NCBI GenBank assembly: GCA_016212095.1 | Contig: JACRHH010000023.1 | Span: 1 to 55,989 of the forward strand | DNA length: 55,989 nt | Direction of reading: 5' to 3' | DNA from: Nitrospirota bacterium | GTDB lineage: Bacteria > Nitrospirota > Thermodesulfovibrionia > SZUA-242 | Part shown: positions 14,299 through 24,081 of the stretch, piece after piece | How positions within the stretch are numbered: the stretch's first letter is position 1 | Layout: each line of letters opens with the position of its first letter | The notes under the pieces: generated by a model | The model's input: the letters and a program-made list of their open reading frames with translations, nothing else | Told to the model about the DNA's origin: nothing | Databases searched by the model: none | Translations under genes and position numbers: made by a program

Positions 14299-15172
14299 AG
14301 AATATTTACTGACCGGCAGAACCAGAACCGAGGCGTTTCTTGAGCGCTACATGGCCGCGCTAAACATTCCCGACCGCCTTGCCGAGGCGATGCGTTATTC
14401 GCTTTTCGCAGGCGGAAAGCGCGTGCGTCCGGCGCTGGCGATTGCCGGTTTCGAGGCCTGCGGCGGAGTTGGCGACGCCGTCTTGCCGCTCTGCGCCGCG
14501 CTTGAGATGATCCACACCTATTCGCTCATCCACGACGATCTTCCGGCCATGGACAACGACGATTTCCGGCGCGGAAAGCCGACCAGTCACAAGGTTTTCG
14601 GCGAGGCCGTGGCGATTCTGGCGGGTGATGCTCTATTGACGCAGGCGTTCGAGATACTCTCCGACGGGCGCGAAATGGCGGGCGTAGATCCGGCGCGCGT
14701 TACTGCTGTAATCGCAGAAGTTGCTCGCGGCGCGGGTTCGGCGGGGATGGTTGGAGGCCAGACCATAGACATAATGTCGGAGGGCATGGAAATCGAGGCC
14801 GCGCTTCTTGAGGAACTGCACTCCCGCAAGACAGGCGCGCTTATACGGGCGTCGGTTGTTTCCGGCGCGCTTCTGGCCGGCGGAACGCCGGAGCAGATCG
14901 CAGCGCTCAGGCGATACGGATCGAACGTGGGGCTTGCCTTTCAGATAGCCGACGATATACTGGATGTTACGGCGACCGCCGAGGAGCTCGGCAAATCGAC
15001 CTCCGACGAGGCGCGCGGCAAGAAAACCTGGCCCGCAATGCACGGTCTGGAGACTGCCCGTACAATGGCGGCAAAGCTTTCAGCCGATGCCGTGACCGTG
15101 CTTGAGCCGTTTGGAAACGCGGCATGGCCGCTTCGGGCGATTGCCGAATATATCGTTGCCCGCAAAAACTGA
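14255..15172 (+). CDS. ispA: Polyprenyl (farnesyl/geranyl) diphosphate synthase
   Basis: A 305-aa all-helical prenyltransferase that condenses isopentenyl and dimethylallyl diphosphates to farnesyl diphosphate. It shows GGKRVRPAL, the first Asp-rich motif HDDLPAMDNDDFRRGKPTSH, GDALLTQAFEIL, GGQTIDIMSEG, the KTGAL motif and the second Asp-rich motif QIADDILDVT. Length and motifs fit IspA; product chain length is inferred from the class. Start is ambiguous: ATG 14255 lies inside xseB, GTG 14288 would shorten it by 11 residues. dxs follows 35 bp downstream, linking precursor synthesis and condensation. Confidence 0.92.
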   Translation: MPNLKWNHPKTVELKEYLLTGRTRTEAFLERYMAALNIPDRLAEAMRYSLFAGGKRVRPALAIAGFEACGGVGDAVLPLCAALEMIHTYSLIHDDLPAMDNDDFRRGKPTSHKVFGEAVAILAGDALLTQAFEILSDGREMAGVDPARVTAVIAEVARGAGSAGMVGGQTIDIMSEGMEIEAALLEELHSRKTGALIRASVVSGALLAGGTPEQIAALRRYGSNVGLAFQIADDILDVTATAEELGKSTSDEARGKKTWPAMHGLETARTMAAKLSADAVTVLEPFGNAAWPLRAIAEYIVARKN

Positions 15173-15207
15173 GATGAGTAATCCCGGCGATCTGGCCGGA
15201 AGGAAAA

Positions 15208-17085
15208 ATGGCATTGCTCGAATCCATCAACTGCCCCGATGACCTGAAAAAGCTGACCATCGCCGAGATGGAGGCGCTTGCTGAGGAAATTCGCGATCTA
15301 TTAATCGAGCGCGTTTCGATAAACGGCGGGCATCTGGCGTCGAACCTGGGATCGGTTGAGCTTACCATCGCGCTTCATCACGTGTTCGATTCGCCGCGCG
15401 ACCGCATAATCTGGGACGTGGGGCATCAGGCGTATGTCCACAAGATTCTTACCGGGCGGCGGGATCTGTTTCACACGATCAGGCGCGAGGGCGGAATTTC
15501 AGGTTTCCCAAAACGCTCCGAAAGCGTTCACGACGCGTTCGACACCGGCCACAGCTCGACATCCATCTCCGCCGCGCTTGGCATGGCCGAGGGCAAGCGC
15601 AACGCGGGCGCTGCCGGCGACGTTATCGCCGTGATCGGCGACGGCGCGATGACTTCCGGCCTCGCGTTCGAGGGGCTGAACCATGCCGGACATCTGGGGC
15701 GCAAGCTTATCGTTATCCTGAACGACAACGACATGTCGATTTCGCCGAACGTGGGCGCGCTGTCGGGGTATCTGCACCGGCTGATGACCGGCGTTTTCTA
15801 CAATCGCGTCAAGAAGGAAACCAAGCAGATTCTTGAGGGAATTCCGCGGGTTGGCGAATCGATGCTGAAGATGGCCCGTCGCGCCGAGGACACTTTTAAA
15901 GGCCTGTTCGCGCCGGGAATGCTGTTTGAGGAGTTGGGCTTCGAATACGTCGGCCCGGTTGACGGCCACCGCGTCGAGGCGCTTGTCGAGACATTGCACA
16001 AGGTTCGCGAGTTCGACTGGCCCACGCTGGTTCATGTGATTACAAAGAAGGGCAAGGGCTACGAACCGGCGGAGAAAAATCCGAGCCGTTTTCACGGAAT
16101 CGGGCCGTTCGACATCGAAACCGGCGAGCCGCAAGCATCCGCCAGCGCCGTAACAACTCCTGCGCTCAGCAAGGTTTTCGGCGACGCGCTGACAGCGCTT
16201 GCCGCGCAGGACGCGCGCATCGTGGCGGTTACCGCCGCCATGACAGCCGGCACAGGGTTGGAAAGCTTCGCCAAGGCGTTTCCGCGCCGGTTCTACGACG
16301 TCGGCATCGCCGAGCCGCACGCCGCAACCTTTGCCGCCGGTCTTGCCGCCGAGGGAATGCGCCCGGTTGTGGCGGTCTATTCCACTTTCCTTCAGCGCTC
16401 TTATGACGAAATCATCCACGACGTCTGCCTGCAAAACCTGCCGGTGGTCTTCGCGCTCGACCGCGCCGGAATAGTTGGCGAAGACGGCCCCACGCATCAC
16501 GGGGTTTTCGACCTGTCGTATCTGCGCCATATCCCGAACCTCATGCTGATGGCTCCGAGGGACGAAAACGAGCTTCGCCGCATGCTCAAAACCGCGCTCG
16601 ACCATATCGGCCCGTCGGCAATACGCTTTCCGCGCGGAAAGGCGCTTGGCCCGGTGGCCGATGCTGCTATCGAGCCGATTCCGGGTGCCCGCGCCGAGGT
16701 GTTGCGCGAGGGCGGCGATGTCGTGATCTGCGCCCTTGGAGCCGTGGTGAAGGACGCAGTTGCCGCAGCCGGAATTCTTCATGGCAATGGCGTGGAGGCA
16801 ACGGTTATCAACGCCAGGTTTGTGAAGCCGATGGACGAGGAACTGATTTCAGGGTATGTCTCGCGCATCGGGCGCATCGTTACGGTTGAGGAAAACGCCG
16901 CGCAGGGCGGATTCGGAAGCGCGGTTGCCGAGATGCTGATCCGGCGGAATATTTTTAACACGAAAACGGCAATGGTAGGCATCCCGGACAGGTTCATCGA
17001 ACACGGCTCGCGGCGGTCGCTTCTGGACAAGCTGGGCGTCAGCGCGTCGGGGATTGCGGCGGAGGCGGAGAGGATTTTGATGTAA
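15208..17085 (+). CDS. dxs: 1-deoxy-D-xylulose-5-phosphate synthase
   Basis: A 625-aa thiamine-diphosphate enzyme of full length. It joins pyruvate and glyceraldehyde-3-phosphate in the first step of the MEP isoprenoid pathway. Visible are IWDVGHQAYVHKILTGR, GHSSTSISAALGMA, the ThDP motif GDGAMTSGLAFEGLNHAG with the downstream NDN, DVGIAEPHAATFAAGLA containing the catalytic Glu, and the transketolase C-domain with VTVEENAAQGGFGSAV. A GGAAGG-type ribosome site precedes the ATG. It is the last gene of xseB-ispA-dxs, before a terminator. Confidence 0.96.
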   Translation: MALLESINCPDDLKKLTIAEMEALAEEIRDLLIERVSINGGHLASNLGSVELTIALHHVFDSPRDRIIWDVGHQAYVHKILTGRRDLFHTIRREGGISGFPKRSESVHDAFDTGHSSTSISAALGMAEGKRNAGAAGDVIAVIGDGAMTSGLAFEGLNHAGHLGRKLIVILNDNDMSISPNVGALSGYLHRLMTGVFYNRVKKETKQILEGIPRVGESMLKMARRAEDTFKGLFAPGMLFEELGFEYVGPVDGHRVEALVETLHKVREFDWPTLVHVITKKGKGYEPAEKNPSRFHGIGPFDIETGEPQASASAVTTPALSKVFGDALTALAAQDARIVAVTAAMTAGTGLESFAKAFPRRFYDVGIAEPHAATFAAGLAAEGMRPVVAVYSTFLQRSYDEIIHDVCLQNLPVVFALDRAGIVGEDGPTHHGVFDLSYLRHIPNLMLMAPRDENELRRMLKTALDHIGPSAIRFPRGKALGPVADAAIEPIPGARAEVLREGGDVVICALGAVVKDAVAAAGILHGNGVEATVINARFVKPMDEELISGYVSRIGRIVTVEENAAQGGFGSAVAEMLIRRNIFNTKTAMVGIPDRFIEHGSRRSLLDKLGVSASGIAAEAERILM

Positions 17086-17130
17086 TCGCCTGAATTTGCC
17101 TTTTCCCGTCCATTACAGCCATAATATGCG

Positions 17131-17158
17131 GCTTCACATGAGGTTGCTTCACATGAGG
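17131..17158 (+). repeat. Short tandem repeat, two 13-bp copies
   Basis: GCTTCACATGAGG occurs at 17131-17143 and 17146-17158, just before the dxs terminator. Confidence 0.8.
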
Positions 17159-17180
17159 CGGGCAAAATGCCCGTCTTTTT
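17158..17180 (+). terminator. Rho-independent terminator after dxs
   Basis: GCGGGCA / TGCCCGT stem with an A-rich loop, then CTTTTTATTT. It lies between dxs and typA. Confidence 0.7.
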
Positions 17181-17205
17181 ATTTGTGTTCAAGGAGTTAT
17201 TCAAA

Positions 17206-19011
17206 ATGCAGGAACGAATCAGAAACATCGCGATTATCGCTCACGTAGATCACGGAAAGACCACGCTGGTTGACGCGATGCTTCGGCACGCGGGCGTGTT
17301 CCGCGAAAACGAGGCGATAACCGAGCGCGTCATGGACTCGAACGATCTCGAAAAGGAACGCGGCATCACCATTCTGGCCAAGAACCTTTCGGTTCACCAT
17401 GGCCGTTACAAGATAAACATTGTAGACACGCCGGGACACGCCGATTTCGGCGGCGAAGTGGAGCGCATCCTGAAAATGGTGGATTCCGTGCTTCTGCTGG
17501 TTGACGCGCTCGACGGCCCGATGCCGCAGACACGCTTCGTGCTGAAAAAATCGCTCGATCTGGGCCTGAAGCCGATTGTCGTCATCAATAAAATAGACCG
17601 TCCGGGCGCAAGGCCCTCGGAAGTGCTCGACATGGTGTTCGACCTGTTCGTCGAGCTTCAGGCAGCGGACGATCAGCTCGATTTCGCCGTCATTTACACA
17701 AGCGCCAAGCTTGGGTTTGCCAAGCTCGACCTGAACGTGGAGTCGAACAGCATGGAGCCGCTGTTTGCCGTGATAGAAAGCAACGTGCGTCCGCCAACCG
17801 GCGATCCGGAAGCTCCGTTGCAGATTCTGGTTGCCAACATCGACTACAACGATTACATCGGGCGCATCGCAACCGGCAAGATTTTTAACGGCAGGATTCG
17901 CACCGGCGAGACAATCGCACTCGTGAAACGCGACGGCAGCATCGTGAAAAGCCGCGTCACAAAACTGCTTGGCTATGAAGGACTTAAACAGGTTGAGCTT
18001 ACGGAATCATGCACAGGCGACATCGTTACCGTTGCCGGATTCGACGAAGTCAGCATCGGCGAGACGCTTGCTTCAGCCGAAAATCCGATTGGCGTGCCGT
18101 ATGTCTCGATCGACGAGCCGACCATCGCGATGAATTTCATGGTCAACACATCGCCGTTTGCCGGACGCGAGGGCAAGTTCGTAACTTCCCGCAACATCCG
18201 CGAGCGCCTCACAAGGGAAATCCGCACAAACGTGTCGCTTCGCGTGGAAGACACTGACAGCGCCGACACGTTCAAGGTTTCGGGCCGGGGCGAGCTTCAT
18301 CTGTCGATCCTGATCGAAAACATGCGGCGGGAAGGCTACGAGCTTGCGGTGTCGAAGCCGGAGGTTATTTTCCGCGAGATCGACGGCGTGAAAAACGAGC
18401 CGATGGAGTATCTCGTGGTCGATCTGCCGACAGAGCATCAGGGCGTTATCATCGAAAAAATGGGGCCGCGCAAGGGCGAAATGGTTGCCATGCACCCCAT
18501 GGGCGACGCCGTTCGCCTGGAATTCATCGTTCCGGCGCGCGGCCTGATCGGGCTGCGCGGCGAGCTTCTCACCGAAACACGCGGAACCGCCGTGATGACT
18601 CACACTTTTCACGGCTACTCGCCGGAGCGCGGAGAAATTCCGGGACGCACCAGAGGCGTCTTGATCTCGATGGAGCTCGGCACAACCACCGCCTACACGC
18701 TGAACGCGCTTGAGCCGCGCGGAGTTCTTTTCATCGGCGCGGGCGTTGATGTCTACGGCGGCATGATCATAGGCGAACACGCCAAGGACAACGATCTGGA
18801 CGTAAACCCGTGCAAGGGCAAGAAGATGACCAACATTCGCGCTTCCGGCACAGACGACGCCATCAGGCTCACCCCGCCCCGCACGCTCACCCTTGAGCAG
18901 GCGATGGAGTTCATCGACGACGACGAGCTTGTGGAGGTGACGCCGTCATCCATCCGCTTGCGCAAGAGGTATCTCGATCCGAACGAACGAAAGCGAAACG
19001 CCAAACACTGA
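17206..19011 (+). CDS. typA: Translational GTPase TypA/BipA
   Basis: A 601-aa ribosome-binding GTPase. It has [16 protein letters not shown] (G1), [12 protein letters not shown] (G2), [14 protein letters not shown] (G3), NKIDRP (G4), the BipA-specific domains with [29 protein letters not shown]-type sequence, and the C-terminal [20 protein letters not shown]. TypA assists 50S maturation, mainly under cold or other stress. ATG 17206 is set by AAGGAG 9 nt upstream; an ATG at 17167 overlaps the terminator and is unlikely. Monocistronic. Confidence 0.96.
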   Translation: MQERIRNIAIIAHVDHGKTTLVDAMLRHAGVFRENEAITERVMDSNDLEKERGITILAKNLSVHHGRYKINIVDTPGHADFGGEVERILKMVDSVLLLVDALDGPMPQTRFVLKKSLDLGLKPIVVINKIDRPGARPSEVLDMVFDLFVELQAADDQLDFAVIYTSAKLGFAKLDLNVESNSMEPLFAVIESNVRPPTGDPEAPLQILVANIDYNDYIGRIATGKIFNGRIRTGETIALVKRDGSIVKSRVTKLLGYEGLKQVELTESCTGDIVTVAGFDEVSIGETLASAENPIGVPYVSIDEPTIAMNFMVNTSPFAGREGKFVTSRNIRERLTREIRTNVSLRVEDTDSADTFKVSGRGELHLSILIENMRREGYELAVSKPEVIFREIDGVKNEPMEYLVVDLPTEHQGVIIEKMGPRKGEMVAMHPMGDAVRLEFIVPARGLIGLRGELLTETRGTAVMTHTFHGYSPERGEIPGRTRGVLISMELGTTTAYTLNALEPRGVLFIGAGVDVYGGMIIGEHAKDNDLDVNPCKGKKMTNIRASGTDDAIRLTPPRTLTLEQAMEFIDDDELVEVTPSSIRLRKRYLDPNERKRNAKH

Positions 19012-19094
19012 GGCGGACAGCTTATGTCGATTGTTTTTTCGTTTCGGACGTGCTATCTTGTATCAATGTTTATTGATGTGATGGAGGTCTGACA

Positions 19095-19295
19095 ATGCCG
19101 ATATACGAGTATGAATGCGAGGACTGCCACAAGCAGTTTTCGGCTTTGAAAAGTGTGTTGAACGCCGAAACCGAAACAGCCTGCACAGAGTGCGGAAGCG
19201 TAAGGGTAAAGAAACTGGTGTCGTCTTTTGCCTGTTGCTCGCCATTCGGCGGCGGCTCGCACGCATCCGGGGGCGGCTTTTCCGGCGGCGGCTGA
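19095..19295 (+). CDS. FmdB-type zinc-ribbon protein
   Basis: A 66-aa protein with the FmdB/CxxC_CxxC_SSSS fold: PIYEYECEDCHKQF and TACTECGSVRVKKL give the four zinc-binding cysteines. Further CC and Gly/Ser repeats (GGGSHASGGGFSGGG) form the usual disordered tail. First described near formamidase genes as a putative regulator, its role is not settled. GGAGG precedes the ATG. It is followed by small palindromes and a terminator. Confidence 0.88.
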   Translation: MPIYEYECEDCHKQFSALKSVLNAETETACTECGSVRVKKLVSSFACCSPFGGGSHASGGGFSGGG

Positions 19296-19380
19296 GGCAT
19301 TTCGTCGTGCTGAGCGGTCGCTCAGCGTAGATAAAATTGCCGGTCGCTCGGCATAGAATGCAATAGAAACAAAATGGTAG

Positions 19381-19407
19381 GGGCGAACCCGTGTGTTCGC
19401 CCTTTTT
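19381..19407 (+). terminator. Rho-independent terminator after the FmdB gene
   Basis: GGGCGAA (19381-19387) pairs with TTCGCCC (19396-19402), then TTTTT. Upstream are two further small hairpins, CTGAGC/GCTCAG and TGCCG/CGGCA. Confidence 0.7.
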
Positions 19408-19422
19408 ACATGTTCCCCCCTT

Positions 19423-19451
19423 TTTCCACCGTTCCGGATAAGTGATACAAT
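19423..19451 (+). promoter_or_regulatory. Promoter of the hybrid kinase gene
   Basis: TTTCCA (19423-19428), a 17-nt spacer and TACAAT (19446-19451); start point expected about 19458, 4 nt before the ATG. Confidence 0.45.
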
Positions 19452-19461
19452 AAGCACCATC

Positions 19462-22065
19462 ATGCTGACAAGCCACACATTGACGAACGTTGAGATTGCC
19501 GCAGTGCTGCTGGCGCTCATCGTCATCGTGGTTATTGTCAGAAACTTCCGACTGAAACATACCGTGAACATATGCAGCCGCGACCTTGCACGGATGCATG
19601 AATGGAACAGGCTGATACTGGATTCCGCCGGAGAGGGTATTTACGGCACAAACACGGAAGGAACTGCCGTATTTGTCAATCCGGCAGCGGCCGGAATGCT
19701 CGGATGGGACGCGGACGAACTGCTCGGCAGGAACATGCACGATGTCATTCACCACACAAAGCATGACGGAACATCATACCCGGCAGAAGCCTGCGCCATT
19801 TACGCCGCTTTCCGTGAGGGGATCGCCTATCGCTCCGAGGACGAAATATTGTGGCGTAAAGACGGCTCAAGCTTCAGGGTTGGCCTTATCAGTACACCGC
19901 TACGCGACAAAAATGGAGCAATAATTGGATCCGTGGTTGCATTTAACGACATTTCAGCGCGCATTACGTCGGAACGTATAATCCAGGAACAGATTTCGTT
20001 CTCACAGGCATTGAACAGCCTTGCCGAGGCGATAATCATGAATGACGAGCAGAACGTCATTCTTGATGAAATGGCCCGGATTGTCGGTGAAACCCTGCAT
20101 GTTGACCGAACACTGATTTACGACATGTCATTCAAAAGACGCCGGGCAATCGGTCTGAGCGAATGGATGAATCCGGACTGCACGGACATCGTCGCGACCA
20201 AGTCTACGTACCCGCTCAAGTTTTTCATCGGCGGCGCAACCGAGATGATGCGTACACGACACTGGATTGAAAGCCACGTTGACGCCGTGAATCCGGTTGC
20301 CGTCGAGGACGGCTCCGGCGTTTTGCTGCACAAAAAAATGAATATTCAGAGCGGGTTGTGGTATCCGTTTGCTTTCCATGATTGCGGATATTACCTGATC
20401 GCGTTAAACCAGGTACATTCGCGCCGGGTTTGGCAGAAGGAAGAGATCGCTTTTCTCGACTCCGTCGTCAGGTTGGTCAGCATAGCTTTTGAGAAAATAC
20501 GCTTGCTCAACGAACGAAGATTGAGCCAGGACAATATCCTGCAGGCCAGGAACGAATGGGTGGAGACCTTCGACACCATCAACGATGCGATCACCATCCA
20601 TGACAAGGACTTCAATATCATTCGGTCAAATCGGGCCGCGGAACAATTGCTTGGCATTCCCGGTCAGGACATCATAAAGCGGAAGTGCCATGAATCCTTC
20701 CACTGTTCAGATTGTCCGGCGGAGGGATGCCCAGGAATGCAATCCATGGAAACCGGACTACCCGCGTTCATGGAGAGATTTGAGCCTACCTTAGGCAAAT
20801 ACATCGAGGTCAGGACGGTTCCCAGGTTCAACGCCGAGAACCGGATTATCGGCTTTCTTCATGTCGTCAGGGACATCACCGAGCGCAAACAGCTTGAGGA
20901 ACAGCTTCGCCAGTCGCAGAAGATGGAGGCCGTTGGCAGGCTTGCAGGCGGAATCGCCCACGATTTCAACAATATCCTGACCGCTATAATCGGATATGGA
21001 AGCATCATGCAGATGAATATGACGACAGCGCATCCGCTCCGGATGCATGCCGATCAGATCATCGAGGCGGCCAACAGGGCTGCCGAGTTAACACACAGCC
21101 TTCTGGCATTCAGCAGAAAGCAGATTCTTAACCCAAAACCCGTAGACCTGAACGATATCGTTCGCGGGCTGGTCAAGTTCCTGACAAGGATCATGGGCGA
21201 GGATGTCGAGATCATCACATCGGCGAAACATGAGGGAATTATTGCCAATGCCGACCGCGGCCAGATCGAACAGGTGCTGATGAACTGCGCGACCAATGCG
21301 CGTGATGCGATGCCAAATGGCGGTATCTTTACCATCGAGACGGATACCGTCAGTCTTGATGCCGAATACGTGCGGATGCATGGAGTGGGAAAGGCTGGAG
21401 CATACGCTGTGATGTCCGTGTCCGACAACGGCACCGGCATGGGCGAGGAAATCAGAAAGCATCTTTTCGAGCCATTTTTCACAACAAAGGAGATCGGCAA
21501 GGGAACCGGCCTGGGCCTGTCGATCATCTACGGCATCATCCGGCAGCACAATGGTTTCATCAATGTCCACAGCGAGCCTGGGCGAGGAACCACATTCAAG
21601 ATATATTTGCCGATAGAGCAATCGGTTATCGAGAGAACAACAGCTTCAGCGGTTCCCGCTTCTCCGCCCGGCGGGACTGAGACGATACTGCTTGCAGAGG
21701 ACGACGATACCGTGCGCGAGCTATCCAGAACAGTTCTGACGGCATCGGGCTACACTGTCATAACCGCCATGGACGGAGAGGATGCCATCAGCAAGTTCAC
21801 CGAACATAAGGGGGACATCAAACTCGTTATTCTGGATATGATCATGCCGAAGAAAACCGGCAAACAGGCATATGATGAACTACGCAGCATGAAACCCGGT
21901 ATTCGTGTGCTGTTTGTAAGCGGGTACACAGCGGATATGATCCACAGGGACGGAATGCTGATTCAAGACATCGATCTGATCTCAAAGCCCGTCTCGCCAA
22001 CGGAGCTTTTAAAGAAAGTCAGGAATGTGCTGGATAAAGGCGACGACGTGAAACCCGGCAATTAA
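19462..22065 (+). CDS. Hybrid sensor histidine kinase with PAS domains and receiver
   Basis: An 867-aa membrane-anchored hybrid kinase. One N-terminal transmembrane helix (about 11-28) is followed by PAS 1 (about 45-175), a GAF-like region (about 180-345), and PAS 2 (about 360-475), which contains a cysteine cluster [13 protein letters not shown] of possible metal- or redox-sensing type. HisKA has [12 protein letters not shown] with phospho-acceptor His500. HATPase_c shows [14 protein letters not shown] and [14 protein letters not shown]. The C-terminal REC domain has ILLAEDDD, phospho-acceptor Asp792 in [12 protein letters not shown], and a final Lys in ISKPVSP. No DNA-binding output is present, so a partner must be elsewhere. 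The ATG has no Shine-Dalgarno and lies just after the promoter. Confidence 0.9.
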   Translation: MLTSHTLTNVEIAAVLLALIVIVVIVRNFRLKHTVNICSRDLARMHEWNRLILDSAGEGIYGTNTEGTAVFVNPAAAGMLGWDADELLGRNMHDVIHHTKHDGTSYPAEACAIYAAFREGIAYRSEDEILWRKDGSSFRVGLISTPLRDKNGAIIGSVVAFNDISARITSERIIQEQISFSQALNSLAEAIIMNDEQNVILDEMARIVGETLHVDRTLIYDMSFKRRRAIGLSEWMNPDCTDIVATKSTYPLKFFIGGATEMMRTRHWIESHVDAVNPVAVEDGSGVLLHKKMNIQSGLWYPFAFHDCGYYLIALNQVHSRRVWQKEEIAFLDSVVRLVSIAFEKIRLLNERRLSQDNILQARNEWVETFDTINDAITIHDKDFNIIRSNRAAEQLLGIPGQDIIKRKCHESFHCSDCPAEGCPGMQSMETGLPAFMERFEPTLGKYIEVRTVPRFNAENRIIGFLHVVRDITERKQLEEQLRQSQKMEAVGRLAGGIAHDFNNILTAIIGYGSIMQMNMTTAHPLRMHADQIIEAANRAAELTHSLLAFSRKQILNPKPVDLNDIVRGLVKFLTRIMGEDVEIITSAKHEGIIANADRGQIEQVLMNCATNARDAMPNGGIFTIETDTVSLDAEYVRMHGVGKAGAYAVMSVSDNGTGMGEEIRKHLFEPFFTTKEIGKGTGLGLSIIYGIIRQHNGFINVHSEPGRGTTFKIYLPIEQSVIERTTASAVPASPPGGTETILLAEDDDTVRELSRTVLTASGYTVITAMDGEDAISKFTEHKGDIKLVILDMIMPKKTGKQAYDELRSMKPGIRVLFVSGYTADMIHRDGMLIQDIDLISKPVSPTELLKKVRNVLDKGDDVKPGN

Positions 22066-22069
22066 TCAT

Positions 22070-22993
22070 TCAGGACGAAAGCATCATCTGTAGGGTTCTT
22101 CCCACGCCGTCGGCAAGTCCCGGCAGATCGTATCCGCCTTCGAGGCTGAATATCCACGGCCTGTCCGGCGCGGCCCCGATCATCGATTTAACCATCGTTC
22201 CAATGGTTTCGCTGCTCACCCTGATTCCTGCAAGCGGATCCCGGATATGGATGTCGTATCCGGCGGAAACAAGCAGTATGGATGGATTGAATTCCCGGAT
22301 CAGCGGCGGCAGAATGTTTTTATACGCGTCCAGATACTCCTCGTCGCCATCGCCGTGAACCATCGGCAGATTGCGCGTGAAGCCGATGCCCGCCCCCTTG
22401 CCCATGTCATCCGCTGCGCCAGTGCCGGGATAATGCGGATACTGATGAGTGCTGAAGTAGAAAACGGTCGGATCGGAGTCGAATATATGCTGGGTTCCGT
22501 TCCCATGATGAACGTCAAAATCAATGATGAAAACCCGCTCGTAGCCGTTTGCCTGAGCGTAACGGGCCGCAACCGCAATGTTATTGAAAATACAGAAACC
22601 CATGGCGCGCGAGCGTTCGGCGTGATGTCCCGGCGGACGGACGGCGCAAAAAGCGCGGTCTATCGTGCCGGCGCGAATTGCATCCATTGCGGCAAGCGGC
22701 GCTCCGGCTGCAAGCACGGCTGCGTGGAGCGAGCCTTTCGAGAAGTATGTATCGCCATCCAGGTATCCGGGCTCGGTTCGCCCCAGAATCCGGTCTACAT
22801 ACGCCGGGTCGTGTGCCGCGGCAAGCTCTTCGCGCGTGGCCGGGCGCGGCGAAAGCAGTGTCAGTGACTCGCTCAATCCGGATTTTTCGAGATACCTGTT
22901 TATTCCTTCCAGCCGCTCCTTTCTCTCCGGATGCCCTGGAGGGGTTTCATGTTCAAGGTAAACAGGGCTGAAGATGTATCCGACGCGGGCCAT
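22070..22993 (-). CDS. Histone deacetylase family / AcuC-like amidohydrolase
   Basis: A 307-aa zinc-dependent deacetylase-fold protein. Zinc and charge-relay residues are visible in RPPGHHAERSRAMGFCIFNN, IIDFDVHHGNGTQHIF and SAGYDIHIRDPLAG; the N-terminal HPERKERLEGI is also characteristic. Bacterial members act on acetyl-lysine, acetylpolyamines or acetoin-related substrates, so the substrate is open. Acetyl-lysine control of an acetyl-CoA pathway enzyme would be a reasonable guess given the acs genes, but nothing here proves it. It follows the DUF1573 gene by 25 bp on the same strand and is convergent with the hybrid kinase (4-bp gap). Confidence 0.88.
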   Translation of the reverse strand: MARVGYIFSPVYLEHETPPGHPERKERLEGINRYLEKSGLSESLTLLSPRPATREELAAAHDPAYVDRILGRTEPGYLDGDTYFSKGSLHAAVLAAGAPLAAMDAIRAGTIDRAFCAVRPPGHHAERSRAMGFCIFNNIAVAARYAQANGYERVFIIDFDVHHGNGTQHIFDSDPTVFYFSTHQYPHYPGTGAADDMGKGAGIGFTRNLPMVHGDGDEEYLDAYKNILPPLIREFNPSILLVSAGYDIHIRDPLAGIRVSSETIGTMVKSMIGAAPDRPWIFSLEGGYDLPGLADGVGRTLQMMLSS

Positions 22994-23018
22994 ATTGCTC
23001 GTTTTTCGTGATTCGGCG

Positions 23019-23459
23019 TTACTTGTTTTCCACTATTTTGACTGTGAAAACTACCGATTTGACCGGTTCGAGCGGATCGTTTGAGCGCAAGATGACTGTC
23101 TCCGAGATCTCGCCGGTTCTGCCGTTTGTGTCGATGCGGAAGTCCAGGTTGGCCGCGCCGGACGGATGAACGACAAGCGTGGCAGGCGCAACAGCGATGC
23201 AGGCGCAAGATGTCTCGATTTTGACTATGCGAAGAGTGCTTGCACCCACATTCTTGACCACAAGCGTTGTCCTTGCCGATTCCCCTTGTCTTACGCTTCC
23301 AAGACGCACCAGATCACCGGTTACGAATATCCTTGCAGGAGCGCCGCGATCAGCATCGGGGGGGCGGTTGAGTGTAACGCCGCATGATGCCGGCATGGAA
23401 AGCAACATCGCGGCAACTATAACGCGTTGAATTGCGGGTAAAAGGCTGACTGGTTTCAT
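23019..23459 (-). CDS. DUF1573 lipoprotein
   Basis: A 146-aa exported protein. The N-terminal signal peptide ends in SMPASC, a probable lipobox. The DUF1573 domain (Ig-like) has LGSVRQGESARTTLVVKNVG, the family CxC in VKIETSCACIAVAP, and ILRSNDPLEPVKSVVFTVKI. The function is unknown; such domains are common in periplasmic proteins of anaerobes and Bacteroidota. There is no Shine-Dalgarno: a good promoter ends 6 nt before the ATG, so the mRNA should be leaderless. The deacetylase gene is probably co-transcribed downstream. Confidence 0.82.
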   Translation of the reverse strand: MKPVSLLPAIQRVIVAAMLLSMPASCGVTLNRPPDADRGAPARIFVTGDLVRLGSVRQGESARTTLVVKNVGASTLRIVKIETSCACIAVAPATLVVHPSGAANLDFRIDTNGRTGEISETVILRSNDPLEPVKSVVFTVKIVENK

Positions 23460-23465
23460 GGAAAT

Positions 23466-23494
23466 ACGGTATCACCGCCTGACGGGTTGGTCAA
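23466..23494 (-). promoter_or_regulatory. Promoter of DUF1573-deacetylase operon
   Basis: On the minus strand TTGACC (23494-23489), a 17-nt spacer, TACCGT (23471-23466), then six bases and the ATG. Confidence 0.65.
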
Positions 23495-23500
23495 TCAAAA

Positions 23501-23523
23501 ACCCCGCCGAAGCGGGGTTTTTT
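23501..23523 (-). terminator. Terminator after the HesB selenoprotein gene
   Basis: ACCCCGC (23501-23507) pairs with GCGGGGT (23512-23518) around a tetraloop; A/T runs on both sides make it work in both directions. Its main service is the minus-strand gene ending at 23560. Confidence 0.8.
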
Positions 23524-23559
23524 GCAAATCAAGGCTGTTAAGCGGGCGTCTTTTTCGCC

Positions 23560-23886
23560 TCAGCACTTGCACGAGCCGCCGCAGCCGCTCTTGCCGCCGC
23601 CTGCAATAGGCTTCTCCGACGTAATCATAAGGCCGCTTCTGAATCCGTCGTCCATGAAATCGACCTTAAGCTTGCCCAAAGACTCGATAAGTCCCTTTTC
23701 AACCACGAACTTCTGGCTTTCAAACTCGTAAATGCTGTCATTATCTTTCGGCTCATCCAGAGCCAAGCCCAGTGCGGGCCCGGATCAACCGCCCGCCGAC
23801 AGATATACGCGAAGCGGTGAGGTGAGCTTCTGCTCTCTCATGTAGCCGCCGATCATGTCGAGCGCGGCTTTAGTAACTTCCAACAT
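23560..23886 (-). CDS. HesB/IscA-like selenoprotein with in-frame UGA
   Basis: One 108-codon gene interrupted by TGA at 23787-23785 (codon 34). Before it: MLEVTKAALDMIGGYMREQK and SPLRVYLSAGG; after it: SGPALGLALDEPKDNDSIYE, with the HesB/IscA fold continuing to a C-terminal GGGKSGCGGSCKC. In IscA relatives the residue at this place is the first metal-ligand Cys, so the UGA stands where Cys is expected. A HesB-related selenoprotein family of just this design is known. Frame, length and conservation are uninterrupted on both sides, which argues against a pseudogene. AAGGAG lies 7 nt before ATG 23886. Likely role: Fe-S cluster or redox chemistry. It needs selA/B/C/D elsewhere in the genome. Confidence 0.88.
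23755..23785 (-). promoter_or_regulatory. Putative bacterial SECIS stem-loop
   Basis: Directly after the UGA, ATCCGGGCCC (23785-23776) pairs with GGCTCTGGAT (23764-23755), nine of ten positions counting two G-U pairs. It closes an 11-nt loop with several G. Position and form fit the SelB-binding element that bacterial selenoproteins carry within the coding region. Confidence 0.55.
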
Positions 23887-23991
23887 ACCATTTCTCCTTG
23901 TTAAACTGCGTATAGCGGCTCCGGATAACCAAAACTTGCATTCTTTATCGGTAACCGCAACGGAAACCTTATAAAAGGCCCGCTGTTTCGT

Positions 23992-24021
23992 ATTATTCGT
24001 CATGCGCCGCGCGGATGTCAA
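23992..24021 (-). promoter_or_regulatory. Promoter of the HesB selenoprotein gene
   Basis: On the minus strand TTGACA (24021-24016), an 18-nt spacer and AATAAT (23997-23992). It gives a leader of about 100 nt, so the gene is separate from the response-regulator gene upstream. Confidence 0.55.
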
Positions 24022-24081
24022 ACATCCTGATAAAAGACGCCAAAACCGTTCATATAATCAAAATGTTTTGATACGACAGGC

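Noticed and set aside
15499-16782. 427-codon minus-strand frame inside dxs
   Set aside because: It mirrors a fully conserved Dxs; long antisense frames are expected at this GC content.
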